Assembly (NCBI GenBank): GCA_026745465.1
Contig: JACYXH010000522.1
Coordinates: 139,501-203,500, forward strand
Direction: 5' to 3'
DNA: 64,000 nt
From: Lota lota
Taxonomy: Eukaryota; Chordata; Actinopteri; Gadiformes; Lotidae
The notes under the pieces were generated by a model that was not told the DNA's origin, did no database searches, and saw nothing but the letters and a program-made list of their open reading frames with translations. Positions 42,076-55,559 of this stretch are shown piece after piece. The position numbers and the translations under genes are program-made. Position 1 is the stretch's first letter. Each line of letters begins with the position of its first letter.

Positions 42076-42095
42076 GTTGCCAGGCAACGTATTGG
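42076..42095 (+). promoter_or_regulatory. RFX X-box plus CCAAT box, putative whrn promoter
   Basis: gttgccaggcaac (42,076-42,088) is a perfect palindromic X-box with one-base spacing. attgg (42,091-42,095) is an inverted CCAAT box directly beside it, and a CRE-like tgcgtcat follows at about 42,107. The sequence then becomes CpG-rich toward the whrn start. Confidence 0.65.
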
Positions 42096-42109
42096 CTGTG
42101 AAGGGGTTG

Positions 42110-43047
42110 CGTCATTTCCTGAAAGCCAAGCGTTCGGGGGCTCGGGCCGCGAGACTCCACAGACAGTCTGGGGAGCTGGAGAGGACGGTGTCGTCGAACA
42201 GGTCATCTGGAAAGACCGCAAGGCAACTGAAAACACAAACGCCATTTTAACGTATATTGTTTGCTCTCTACTTATAAAAGCACTTGGATTTAATGTGGAT
42301 ATTTTGGACACTGGATTTACCAAGAGCAACTACAAGGAAAGACGATGAGAATTTCAACTTGGGAGCGTTCACAGATCCGCGAATGAGAATAGTAACTTTT
42401 TATCGGGATGAAGAAGGATATTTATATTCGTGTCGCTGTATGATCGATCTTGCCTAACTTTATATGTAGAGCTATTCCTGTTTTATACATAAGGAATGGT
42501 TTTTGCTTTGCACCGGTGCTTTGCCTGTTGACGGCGAGCGGCGGAGACACCGGAGAAGCTTCGGCTCGCGCCAGCCACCGGAGAAGCTTTGGCTCGCGCC
42601 AGCCACCTGACCTCTGTACAGGAAAACAAGTGCTTGCTTAATGAAACAGGCTGGTGATTCTTACGTTTATTTTATCCACATTTCTGTCGCGACATAGGCT
42701 ACTTGTTGTTTGAAGGCTAAACTTCTTACGCAAAAGGATTAACGTTACAAGTTCGAGCGCTTCCAAATTGATATGCAGACGGCTTACATCTTACGATCGA
42801 TTGATGCTAATTGGCCTTTGGTTGTAGATTTCGCGTAATTTTATAGAATGTAAACGCTTGTGTGGTGGAGTTTGAAGGTTGAACCGTTTTTTGTTTGTTT
42901 TGAACCACTTTAACCGCATCAGACGTCCTCAAGCCGTCGCTATGGCCAGAAGCACTGTTCTACTTTCCCCCCTCCACGAGCGGCTCCATGCCTGCTGAGT
43001 AACCGCTCCGGTGTGGCGGGCCGTATCCCCGCGGGAAGACTGCCGGC
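42110..43047 (+). other. whrn 5' leader / CpG-rich region
   Basis: Presumed transcribed leader; the transcription start is not fixed. Contains a 30-bp direct repeat (ccaccggagaagcttyggct, about 42,546-42,604) and two short uORFs near its end: 42,942-42,998 (18 codons) and 42,988-43,002 (MPAE then stop). No splice site needed before the ATG. Confidence 0.5.
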
Positions 43048-43803
43048 ATGAGCAGTACGGATCTCGAGCGCATGTCGCTCAGCTCCTCGGCCAACTCCGT
43101 CGCCTCGAGTGCCCGGACGCTGTCGGCCAACGTGAAGAAGCTCCACAACGCCTTGAACCTTCTGCTCAACGAGTTCGAGAGGGAGCAGTTCATCCACTGC
43201 CTCAACGTGTACCACTCCAAGCGCAATGTCTACGACCTGGTGCAGACCCTCAAGATCATTTTAAACGCACCGAGCAAACGGCAACTTCTGCCCATGCTCC
43301 GGCTGGTAATCCCCCGCTCGGACCAGCTGCTGTTCGACCAGTATACCTCTGAGGGTCTCTACCTGAAATCGGATTTAGTAGCGAGCAACGGGACCCTCGA
43401 GCCTCCGAACGACTTGCCCAGCGCGAGTTCGACCCCGACCCCTCCACCGGCGCGGGATGTACCGTCGCCAAATATCCCCCGCGAGTCCCAAGTGGCATTG
43501 CGAGGCTCTCCCGATAGTTTCAGCACGAGCAGCGAGGGGACAGCTCCCCTCGTGCCGCTACTCGGGAAAAACTTTGTCCACGAGCCTCCCGGAGAGGTGC
43601 GCCATGTGAACATGAAGCGGCACAAGAGCAACGAGGGTCTGGGGTTCAGCATTCGCGGGGGCTCGGAGCACGGGGTGGGCATCTACGTGTCCCTCGTGGA
43701 GCCCGGGTCTCTCGCCGAGAAGGAGGGTCTTCGGATCGGGGATCAGATCATGAAGGTCAACGACAAAGTGTTCGACAAGGTGACCCACGCAGAAGCTGTT
43801 AAG
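43048..43803 (+). CDS. whrn: Whirlin, coding exon 1 (HN domain and most of PDZ1)
   Basis: 756 bp, 252 residues, ending in phase 0 at donor gtagtc. Residues about 24-104 form the harmonin-N-like helical domain (LSANVKKLHNALNLLLNEFE, then LLPMLRLVIPRSDQLLFDQY, the latter nearly identical to human WHRN). Residues 105-180 are a Ser/Pro-rich linker. PDZ1 starts near 185 with the carboxylate-binding loop GLGF at 197-200, then SIRGGSEHGVGIYVSLVEPG, and is cut by the intron after THAEAVK, where the human exon also ends as I recall. Whirlin scaffolds usherin, ADGRV1 and myosin XVa at stereocilia tips/ankles and the photoreceptor periciliary membrane. The start ATG is in good context (G at -3). PDZ2, PDZ3 and the C-terminus lie beyond the window. 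Confidence 0.95.
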
Positions 43804-43848
43804 GTAGTCCTACGTTTATTTGGTTGAAGAGGGTTTATGTGCTGGGGG

Positions 43849-43917
43849 AGTGCGTGCGTGAGTGAGTGAGTGAGTGAGTGCGTGAGTGAGTGCGTGCGTG
43901 CGTGCGTGCGTGCGTGA
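43849..43917 (+). repeat. Compound (GAGT)/(GCGT) tetranucleotide array
   Basis: gtgcgtgcgtgagtgagtg and similar, starting 46 bp after the whrn exon 1 donor. Confidence 0.95.
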
Positions 43918-44728
43918 ACGCTGTCGTAGGCTACAAGTTGTTTGTCCATACGCCCGACCCGTCGTGTTTATTCATACCCAGTTGCTTTAATTAACTAACG
44001 CTTTTGTGTCGCAATGACCGCACGTTTAAATGACCGGAATAAGTCTTCATCCAGAGATTGACTGTAAAGGAGCTAGCTACAGGGACCTTTTTGAAACCTG
44101 CAAGAAGAATGAACGGAAGTAAGCTAGTCTTACCTGCACTAGGTAAGTGCAGCTAACTTTTCCACTGCAGCTATTTACTCCAGTAAAATAATCAGAACTA
44201 GAACGTTTCTCAAGAATACAACGTGCACATCCACGAGTCAATCCATCCAGGGAACTTTGCTCTATAAACTCGTTGTATCCCGTCCACTTTTGCGCCCCAC
44301 CACCGTGGGGAAATCTCAGACGAATTGTCCTATGAAAATTATATAACGTTAGCTACAGCTGTAGGTACAACTCTGAAAAAACGTAGATACGTAGGTTTAA
44401 CGTAAACTAAGCTTCCTTGACGGAGGTGACTGGACCCCTTTACTGACAGCGGGTAGCCGAAAGGGTCAAGCGCCTCCCTAAGCGCCAAGCGTAGGATAAA
44501 TTCATCAGTTGGCCCTTTAAGACATAATTACGGTTGTCCATGTTAAAGTCTGGAGGAGCCAATTAGCAGATGAGGTAATAAAGAGCCAATGTGGGTGATT
44601 TGTGGGCGCTGGAGATCACTAATGGAACCCTGTGAACCCATTTGCTTTAATGGAGGCCCAATGCACGCGCTGGCCATGGGCTGAATATTGAATCTGGAAG
44701 TTATGTCAACGACCCTCAACCTTAACTC

Positions 44729-44732
<4 letters not shown>

Positions 44733-44782
<50 letters not shown>
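44733..44782 (+). repeat. (CT)n microsatellite
   Basis: About 25 ct units, then gtctct repeats. Confidence 0.95.
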
Positions 44783-44788
<6 letters not shown>

Positions 44789-45351
44789 GTCTCTGTCTCT
44801 GTCCCATGACCTCTGTCATGTTTCTGTGGGCCTACCTTTGTTTTAAAAAGGCGTGTAGGCCTAATATACACCATGTGGCCTAATATACACTATGTTGTCT
44901 ATTCAATCAAATAGACCCTAAAAACTTAAAACCAGAAGTAAAATGATGTAGCAGGACAAACCAACGGGAAACATACTTCATTTATTAAACTCCATCTAAT
45001 CTCCGTCCCTGCAACCTCCTTCATTTCCCAACAAATGTCTTATCCATAATAACCATAATTAACAGTTGGCATGTCTGAGATATAGAAATGGACACTCGAT
45101 ACGCTATCAAGAACTGAGCCAATCACAGTAGATCCGGAGCACACTTCACTCAAACAGTTGTATTATTACTCTGTTATTTTAACATCCTAGTCATTTGCGT
45201 CTTTGACAGTCTATTCATAGTCCTCCACAAATTGAAGAACGTGTGTCTGAGCATTATGTTACTCTACCAGCATATTGTCTTCATTCAAACTGAATGGATG
45301 TGACATTGTATTGATAATTTGGCGCTGCTACAATATAATCTCTGTCAATAT

Positions 45352-45353
<2 letters not shown>

Positions 45354-45429
<76 letters not shown>
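45354..45429 (+). repeat. (AC)38 microsatellite
   Basis: 76 bp run in whrn intron 1. Confidence 0.97.
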
Positions 45430-45431
<2 letters not shown>

Positions 45432-45709
45432 GGAATGTTGACCAGGTTTTTTGAGATGGACTGCCTTGCTCATAAACCCCCGGCAATGCAGCCAGAAGAA
45501 ATGACTGAGACAGTGCTTTTCAAACCCAACACACGTTTGCTTGTAAACCACTGCACCCACTTATGTAGTTGATCCTGGTATCTGGGTAGGGATGCTCTTG
45601 GGTTGTTCTGGTGCTGGCTGTAAATCCCGCTTCTCTGATGGACACTGGGAAGATAAATGCTGAACCACTTCCTATACCTCCGCTCCAGGGAAGTAATCTG
45701 TAGGCTTAC

Positions 45710-46475
45710 TCAAACTGTCTCTCTCCCCTTTGGATCTGTTCTCTCTCCATCAATCACGCTCTTTATCACCCTCTTCTCTCACTCTCCTCTCTGTTCTCTT
45801 TATCCCCTCTCGTTCTCTAGCACTCCTTACTGTTCTCTCCATCTCCATCTCCTCTCTCCTCTCTGTTCTCTATCTCCTCGTTCTCTAGCACTCCTTACTG
45901 TTCTCTCCATCTCCTCTCCTCTCTGTTCTCTCTATCCCCTCGTTCTCTAGCACTCCTTACTGTTCTCTCCATTTCCTCTCCTCTGTTCTCTATCCTCTCT
46001 GTTCTGTAGCACTCCTTACAGCTTTCTCCATCTCCTCTCTGTTCTCTCCATCTGTCCTCTGATAACCAACCCATTTCATTGTTATATCACTCTTTTCTCA
46101 AGTAACCTGTTTCCATTCTCTCTAGCCCTCCTCTTTATGTAGTCTGTTCTCCTCTTTAACTTTCCATTCTGTTTTCTCTAGCCTCGCTCTCTCTACCGAT
46201 CCCTTTATTTCCTCTCTATCCTCTCTAGCCCTCTTAATTGCCCTTTTTCTGTTTTCTCTTTCCTCTCCCTTCAATCTAAAGCCCTCTCTATTCTACCCAT
46301 CCTCCATCTAACCTTCTCTATTCTCTCCTCACTCTAACAACCTGTTTCTTAATCTCTCTCTCCCCTCCTTCATCCCTCCCTCTCTTCTCCCATCTCCACT
46401 TCTGTCCCCTTTCTCTCCCTCCTCTCACGCCTCCTCTCTTCCCCTCTTTCTCCTCTCTCCTCTCTTTGTCTGGTC
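45710..46475 (+). repeat. CT-rich repeats with tctctagcactccttactgt units
   Basis: The block gttctctagcactccttact recurs about four times (45,810-46,015) within long T/C-rich sequence containing tctctagccctc variants. Confidence 0.85.
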
Positions 46476-46878
46476 TGTCAGGGACCTGGAGAGATAGAGC
46501 AGAGAATAAAAGGAGAGAGGGGGAGAAGGAGTAATGGAGGAAGGAACTGTTTGTTTTTATTCCCCTTCCTCTGGTGAGTGATATTATTACCTGTAGTACG
46601 CAGACCTTTAGTGCTAAGCTGAATTTTGCCACAAACAAGAAGTAAATCATATGGTTTTAACGCCGCACTAATGTGCCGCAGCTGCATATTTTTCACTCAC
46701 TTCGAATTGCACTGGTCTATTTTGAACGGCAAAATTCAAAAGCCTTATTTTGCGTCCGTCCTCAGGACACGGCCTCATGCTTTGGGCTTTAGAAGCCGAT
46801 GGTATCGCTATGACCTGTCATGATAAGGCCGTTGATCTTGAGCTGAGCAGCGGCATCTTGTGGCACATGACCTACACC

Positions 46879-47029
<151 letters not shown>

Positions 47030-48831
47030 CTGCTGAGAGCGAGGCTGTGGTGCAACTCCTCCAAGTTGTGTGGGATTCTTATCCATCCGCTTTTGTGATA
47101 GCAAAGTATTTGAAGCGTGACAAGGTTATGTGAAGGCCAAACTCTCCCCTTGTGTCTTTAAACACTGTCCATACAAGAGTCCACCCGAGGGGCCGCGAAG
47201 GACAGCAAACAAACTAATGTGGACAAATCGAACACGCACACATCCACACACTTACAGGGCTTTTTAAATGAATGAATAGCATATAAACAACACATGGATG
47301 GCTGCCGTGCACAGTCTCCCCTTCCTGTTTCCTGTCTGAATTGATCCTGGGATCCCAGAACCAATCAGAATAATTTGGAAATTGGTTGATCAATCAGAAA
47401 CCATATAACCATCCACCCGCCTGTTCCTAATCACACTAAATATTCCATACCAGGTGTGACATTTAATTTAACCACACAGAAATTTCTTTGTCAAATCTTT
47501 CGTCAAAACTAAAACTTATATTCTCCTTGTCTTCGCATTTGTTATTTTTGTGATATTCTCATTCTCGCTCTGGGGACTTCTAATTGAAGTACACAGCTCA
47601 CAGGAAGTAAGAGACCGGAAACTGCATTGCGGTACAATTCACGACGTTCTTTCAGCCTAGCTTGGAAGGGAGAACCACTGTTTCCACCTAAAACTGGATC
47701 TCTTTGTAGATGTGCTGAGGCAATCTCTGACACAGAACTTTTCATTTCAGGGGGGGTCTTAGTAATTAGATTGCAATGTGAAATAAGCAAATTATTGAAT
47801 TTTGCGGTTTTGTTTTTGGCTTGCTTTGAGAGGGGAGAGGGGAAATGAGCTAGCAAGAAAATAAATATAAGATGTGCTTTTAAAAAGTCTACATTAAGGT
47901 GCACTATATCAAAATGAACTACAGCCATGTGCACTTCCCTGACTCAGCGATGCCATATCATGTAATCTTCCTAAGCGCCAGAGAGCTGAGATTATAAGTA
48001 CCACTCCTTTGTCGTAGTTGACGTGAATATGTAGTTGGAAAGATTCATTATGTGCTCATATTTTAGTCCTGGAGGATGTTGTGGTGTAGCATATTATGGG
48101 ATATCACTGACCGAAAGTTGGCCCAAAAACAAGCTCAACTAGGGTGTGTATCCTAGATTCCTTTCTTCCTAGCTTCATACTAAAATGAAGAATCCTAACA
48201 TTCGAGAGCCATTCTGATTTATACTTGGCAGCACTATATTTTTATGAGTAAAAAACATTCCATTCCTATTAGCCCACCTCAGCTGTTCCTTGGAAAAGTG
48301 GAAAGTACAATCTGTTGTCGTATAAATGTTTGTAAAGAAACCCAAGCATCTATTTATGATTAATGATCTCTGGCTGAACATTAGCTGTTTCCCAATCGAG
48401 CCTTTTCCCCTGAAGTTAAGGACTTTGAGTAATTATATTAAAAAAATAAATCAAAGAAAGTGCCAGAGAACGAGATGTCCCTCTTAAAGAAATATAGCCT
48501 CCCATTTAGTTTGCCTTGAGTAAAAACACAGTCGGGCGTTGTACTTAAGTGGCAATCTCAAAGATGTCAAAAGATTTTCCTATAAATGTCAGTTAAGACA
48601 CTATCGCAGAATGAGGTAACAAAATGGCGTTTGAGCCTGTGGCCCACTGATGAAAGCCCTTGTATTTGCAGTATTATGAATGTTACGACCTGGGTGTTGG
48701 TGGCGACATTCCCGCCATGCGTTCAAATCACAAGCGGTGCACAGTTAGTGATGTGTTTTCCATCACCAAGCAGTGGAAGTTCCTCCAGAGAGGGTATGGA
48801 GGAGCTAACACAACATACTCACTCTTCAACT

Positions 48832-48873
<42 letters not shown>

Positions 48874-49388
48874 GGCATACCGGTTTGTTATTTTTTCACA
48901 ATAAGTTGTGCCAAAGAGAACGAAACGGAGATCTTTGAGATGGCAAATTTCCCGTAAAATGTATACAAATATTTTAGGTTAAGGCTAATTAATGTAAAGT
49001 GACAGTTGAGTTACGATGAAGTTACGGTAAAGTTACGTTTACGTTATTGTTAAGCTACGGTTAAGTTATGGTTCATTAATGTGAAGGTGATGGTGTTGTT
49101 GAGTTTCGTTAAGTTAATTCTTTGTTCGTCTAATTCTAATTGGGGGCTGAAACCTTGATGCATTGTTTTAATCAAGAGGCTAGATGCTAATGCTAACTGG
49201 TGGTATAGCTAGCGCTCTGTGCTGATGAATATTGAGATGTTGTACAGACCGACGCAGGCCCACTATAGAGGAACAGACAGGAAGAAGATGAGACAATCGG
49301 TCGTGCCATCTTTCAGCATATTTGTCTTCTCGTCTTTGTCACGTTTGCTCGCTTCCTTTCCCTGTAAACGCGTCCCTTGGCCCCTCTT

Positions 49389-49518
<130 letters not shown>

Positions 49519-49598
49519 ATCCATCTCACTGTGGACAGTCTGTGTTCACCCTGGGCTCAACTCTGCATACCCCCCCTTCCATCCTCTCCTGTTGTAAT

Positions 49599-49669
49599 TG
49601 CTTTTCAATGGAGCTGCCCAGCTGCTAGCTGCATGCTGGCTAGCAGCTGGGCGGCTCCATTGAAAAGCA
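49599..49669. repeat. Inverted repeat, 31-bp arms, 9-bp loop
   Basis: Arm 49,599-49,629 pairs with 49,639-49,669 with one mismatch; the core is gctgctagc/gctagcagc. It starts a region of gctagccagc-type repeats. Confidence 0.95.
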
Positions 49670-49960
49670 CTAGCCAGCCGTAGTCTCCAAGCGCTAGTAA
49701 CTCCCAACATTAGCCAGCCGGCGTTGGCATCCCAGTGTCAGCAAACCAGCGTTGGTCAGCCAGTGTTAGCCAGCCAGCGTTAGCCAATTGACGTTGGCAT
49801 CTCAAGTGTTAGACTGCATTCGATTCCAAGTGCTAGTAACTCCAGCACTAGCCAACCAGCACTAGCCCGCAGGTGTTAGCATTTCAAGCGTAAGCCAACC
49901 AGCGCCAGTGAGCCAGCATTAGCATCTCAAGCATTAGCCAGCCAGTGTTGGCCTCATAAC
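49660..49960. repeat. Degenerate short tandem repeats (agccagcgttagc)
   Basis: About 15 imperfect units of 20-30 bp with cagccagcgttagcc, ccaagcgctagtaactcc and catctcaagcattagcc motifs. Confidence 0.85.
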
Positions 49961-50257
49961 TTCAAGCAACTCTCCCTAATCCATCAGCTCCTCTCCCCTG
50001 GAGGAAGCTCACCGACAGAAGCCATTAATATCCGGCCAATGAGCCGGAACCATGCACTTCAGGACACTTCATACCCCCTCCCCCTCCCTCCCCCTCCGTG
50101 CGATACAGGGACACCACTCTCTCTATTAGTCCCTAAGGTGTCATACAGGTATTACACTGGCGGTGTTGGGGTCTAGAAACCCATGTTCCTGCTAATGAAA
50201 CACGGAGGGGGGGTAAGGGAGGCGGGAAGACTAGTGGGGAAGGTTGTGTGTGGGGGT

Positions 50258-50295
<38 letters not shown>
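50258..50295 (+). repeat. Poly(G)38 inside a 90-bp duplication
   Basis: G homopolymer; the flanks (gggaagactagtggggaagg, then ttgtgtgtgg) occur on both sides, so a duplicated block surrounds the run. Confidence 0.93.
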
Positions 50296-50296
<1 letters not shown>

Positions 50297-50918
50297 AAGG
50301 GGAGCGGGAAGACTAGTGGGGAAGGTTGTGTGTGGGGGGGGTGGCTGGAGGTTCTTAAGAAATGGATCGCTTGCAGTGTTAAAAAAAGAAAATTACGGAC
50401 AAACTTGTCGGTAAAATGATGACGAGATTGGCAGTTGATGGGCTTTGAAATAAACTGCTACTTCTTTACACTGAGTTATCGTTATGCTGTACATGGGACT
50501 GGCTTACATTAACTCTAAACATATGTTACTAACTAGAAGTAGTAACTTTTCATTTTAAAAAGGAAGATGAGAACAATGCTTTTAATGTGAAAATCTAGTA
50601 GTTTGGATTCCCAACAATGCTGTCCCATTCTCTACACTGACACCATCTACAATCATCATATTATAACCCCTATTCCTAGTAACCAATTATATTATAGAAG
50701 TAGAAAAGTATCATCTGAGAACAGCACTTTGCCTGTTCGGCCTGCTCAATCTCCCTTACAATGTTCTCTACTTTTCAGTCAAACATGGGATGAGAACAAT
50801 GCTCTTGACTTCTCTACACTGAAGCCTTCTCTCTCGCCCTGATCTGACAGTTGGTTGCTTTGGCTTTGATCACAGGTAGTGCTGTGCCACGCATGTGTGC
50901 GTTGTGACATCCCAGGGG

Positions 50919-50920
<2 letters not shown>

Positions 50921-50976
<56 letters not shown>
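50921..50976 (+). repeat. (GT)28 microsatellite
   Basis: 56 bp run. Confidence 0.97.
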
Positions 50977-50977
<1 letters not shown>

Positions 50978-51431
50978 GAACACAGCTCTTTAGCTGGTCT
51001 CTGTGAGCCTGTCTGTCACAACACTACACAGTGAAACATGGTTGGAGGTCTGCGGTGAATACCAACCAGGCTTTAGATGGGGTTCTGTTGCCGGCTGGCG
51101 CTCTGCTCGTCACTGTGACAGGGGTACAGAGTTGGGAGTGTGGCCTCCGTCGCATGGAAGAACGCACCCATCGCATGCTCAGGTACGCAGCTCTCCCTCC
51201 TCCTCTAGATGCATACCTGGTCACGGGACGGGGACACACAGACAGACATGATGGATTGTGGTATTGGCACGCATAAATTAACCCTCTTAGTGGCAATGCG
51301 CTAACTGACACATTGGCATTGTAGTCATCCTGGACGTGTCGTGTAGAGCGGTGAGGTATTTGACTCCATTACACACAAATTGAATGGATGTATATGGTTT
51401 CTTTCTTTTTTGTATTCATTTCTTTCTTTCG

Positions 51432-51438
<7 letters not shown>

Positions 51439-51487
<49 letters not shown>
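51439..51487 (+). repeat. (CT)24 microsatellite
   Basis: Pure CT run, followed by a short (AT)n. Confidence 0.97.
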
Positions 51488-51491
<4 letters not shown>

Positions 51492-52643
51492 TTTTATATA
51501 TATATACACACAGAGAGTGATAGTGCGAGGTGAGTGTTATCTGTGTCTCTTCCTTGGAGCGGTCATTTAGGGCCATTGTAGAGGGAGAGAGAGGCCCTTG
51601 AGAAGAAGGGTATGGGGTCTCCTTAGGGGACCAGGAAGACGGTGAAAGCGGCGTCTATTTTCAGTTTAGGGCCCATTTTATGATCATACATAGGGTTAGA
51701 GAGATAAGGCGTGAGAGAGGAAGAAAAGGACAATAATGGGTGTGAGAGACAAACACACGTTTAAAAGGAAAATGTTTTTCCCTGTGTGATTTCTAAGTGG
51801 CTTGCTCTTACTCAGAGGGGGACGGGGTTTGATATTTGCATGTAGCGCGTTGGGAGGCATTTGAATAATCCACCCGGGAGATAAGGGAGCGATAAGTGAG
51901 CAGAGCGGAGCCCCAGTGTCTTCTGAGGGGATCTCTGAAGTTAAGTGGGATGGATTAGAATTCATTGAAGTTACAGATCCCGGGAATCACTATTCTAGTC
52001 AGTCGACATGATTCTGGCTGTTCGTTATCGGCACAAGAAATGTGTGAGATATCGCTTTTTAGATAATGTCTTATTTACTGAGATTAACTGACTTGAGAAA
52101 TCTTAACCATCATTAAGAAAGCAATTGTGTTGTAATTATAAAATGTAGTATAAACATTTAGCAGACACTTTGATTCAAAGCAAGAGTGAATTCGGATACA
52201 AAGTTTTCAGGCTAATTTCTAAGTTTTGCTCAAAACTTACTTCTGAAAACAATGTCGCAATGGAACTGCATCACAAGTTGCATCTACATCTAGCGTCTTT
52301 CGACCGTACTTAAATATTGTAGTGCTGCTAGGCTGGCCAGTTCTGTGAAGCAGGAGAGGCTTCCAGTCTATGGAAGGGTGTCCCACATCTGTTTGTCAGA
52401 GTGTATTGTTTTCTTGTTGGTTTTGGTGGTGTTTTCCCTAAGTCAGACAAAGCAAGTGTCCGTGGCTAAGGTTTGTGGTTTTAGAAAGGGTGTGGTTAGG
52501 GGGTGTGTGGGGGGCTAGGGTGAAGTATGGGCGGGATGCAGGTCTCCCAGATGTCCCTGCTTTGAAACCTCATACCTCTAGGGACAGATGCCACCTGGTC
52601 GTCTGATACCAGGGAGCTGTCTCTCTTGTCTCTCCTCCTGACT

Positions 52644-52751
<108 letters not shown>

Positions 52752-54052
52752 ATTTGTCCTCACGGCCAGTTGACCACTATGGTTGAAGGTTGACACATCT
52801 TTTAATCTTTCAGTTTGGCTTTAACAGCTTGAAAAAAAGTACATAAACCCTTATGTAACTGTTATTGTTAAGAAAGCACTGTGTTATTTAGACTGTTCTG
52901 CAAATGTTCAATCACAACAATATGTCTGTAGAGATGATCAGAAAATATATTTTTTGAGATTAAAATGAAAATTATACTTTCGGACAAATAATGATTAGAT
53001 GTAAAGTTCAATATAAATAAACCGTGAATGCGTTCAGGTGCAAATCACCAGTATAAGCCTACACTCAAGGTCAACCGAGAAACCGACATGTCGACAATAC
53101 ATACGATTTACGTATTGGCTAAATCCCCAGACAAAGTAATCACAAAGGACACACTATTTCCCCTTGCTCACAGCTTGTGCCAGAGACAGACATGAGTCAG
53201 CACAGAAGTCTCTTGTTGTGCACAGCGCCATAGGTCCAATCAGTTGTAATCCACTGGTGGTCTACCAGTGCCCTGAACTCTGTCCTGCAGCGTTCATGTA
53301 TCAGCGAAACTCTCCACTTTGTTTCAAAATCATGTGAATGAATTGATTCCACTGAATAATTGGTTGGAGAAATGTGCCCAAAATGGCAAGTGACTCATTT
53401 TGACAGGAGTGGGGGTTTCTAAATGTGAATTTGCTCTTTCGAAATCGTTCTTGTGTTTCAGACGACTGGGTTCTTTGGCCTGTGGATATCAGATCTTTTT
53501 TTGTTTTTCATCTGGTGGTAATTGTATGATAATTTGGCGTTCTCTGACCTCCAAATTGATGTGTTTCTGGAAGATCCCCTTGTTTTGGCGCTCTCAGTGA
53601 AGGGTTTTTACAGAGAGATGAGAGAAAGGGGCAACAGCTTAGGAATTTATACATCAATTATGCTAAATGCTAACGGGAAGCTGCGATTTTCAATACACTG
53701 AAGCCTTAACCTTCTGGAGGGAGGAGAGGGATGCAGGATTGTGTAGACACTAGTGCGTTTGAGTCCCAGACTAAAGGTCCCTGGCCCACCTTTAGACCTC
53801 CTCCAGCAAGATGTCCAACTACTCTACCTTACCTGTCTTCCCTGAGTCGCTTCGGAAGAGGGACTTATGTTCGTGTTTTTGAAAGTGGCTTTGAATATAC
53901 TACTAACAAATATGCTGACTGGGATTTTATGGTACATAGTGCAGAAATATTGCAATACTTGTAGTTCTGCCTGTCCCTTTTCATTCTTTGCCTATGTCTC
54001 TCTTTCTCCCCCCCCCCTCCCCCCTGTGCCTGCATCTCTACAACATCCCTGC

Positions 54053-54176
<124 letters not shown>

Positions 54177-55559
54177 TGTTCAGTGTAGCTATGTTGTAGC
54201 AGAACACTAGTCAAGCTTGCGGTGCTATACACCACTGACTGTTAGCGTGTCTGTTTACATCCGTTAGCCAAGCTGTGAATCACGCCTGCTGTAGCACAAT
54301 GCAGATTGCCACTTGCACACAGTGGATATTTCTAAGCTGCACGCTAAACACTGTGGCTGAACACTGAGTGGATATTTTCCTGTCAGCACAGAGTGTATTT
54401 ATGGCGTCAATGGGAAGAAAAACAAGTTTCTGTGTTTCTGCATGTGTGTTATATTTTATTGTATGATTATGTATGCTTGTGGCATTACATGCACATCGTT
54501 TTGCTGACTTGAATGGATTTAAAATAACTGAAAATAATTTTAACAGTGATTATGTCTGGAGTCTGTCTCTTAGCCTGACTATGTTTGTTATTGTGCGTTC
54601 TAGATGGGATAATCTCTGCAGTTTAAGTGCGAGCTAAGGTTGAATAAAGTGGGCGGTTTTCCTCATACATTGGTAGCGACGAATTATGCAAATTTGAATT
54701 AGCTTGTGTAATTGTTATGCCATGCTTATCCACCAAATATTAAATTACCTATATATATTTTGCGCCCTTTTCACCTCTTTCACCTCCCGCAGAGCTATGC
54801 TCACTGAGATCAGGATACATGTTCAGCGTTGGGAGGGACAGGAAGGCTTTGGACAGAATCTGAAGTAATTGAAAGACAATGAAGGACAACGATAACGAGA
54901 TCATTTCATCTGGTAGCTCAGGGCTGGGCAATAATTCAATAATATTAATATCGTCTTTGAATGGTATTGTATTGCCACGAAATGAAGATATGGACTTATA
55001 CTACCCCGTTTCAATGAATAACGATGAGACGATAGGCCCTAAAATCATCAGAATATGAGGTTAGAAACATCAGAGAGAAAGGAAAACTAGTTTTAGTTTG
55101 ATACCATATTTTACATTTCCATATATTTGAATAAAACGACCCGCAGACAGTTTACAATGGTGTTCTGAATTCACAAGCATCATGATATTTCTCTAAATTG
55201 TGTAAAGTTCTCCACGATTATCCTGATATTACCTTTTCCATATCGCTCAGCCCTAGCTAAGCCCCCCCTCCCCCCTCATTTGAGATAATAATTTCGTATC
55301 ATTCTCCATGAAGCCTGCATGGAGCTATTAGCAGCACTAGGAGACATTAATTCCCCCAACAGAACGGCCAAGGTCAGCATAATCTGCAGTAATCACAGAC
55401 AACGCAGGCTGGGATGGATTAGATGAGGATATATTCTAATGCCCGAGGCGGGGTGACAAGGTGCCTTGTTTATGGACCCAAAGAGGAGATAAGTGGTTCT
55501 GTGTTGAAGAGAAGGATTGACTTTATTACTTTGGATTTGAGGGGGCTTTTAATATGGAC

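Noticed and set aside
42043-42348. 101-residue frame ahead of whrn
   Set aside because: Lies over the presumed promoter and leader; no conserved features.
51003-51276. Frame at 51,031 ending near a gtacgc donor-like site as a possible whrn exon
   Set aside because: No resemblance to the expected continuation of PDZ1 and no convincing acceptor.
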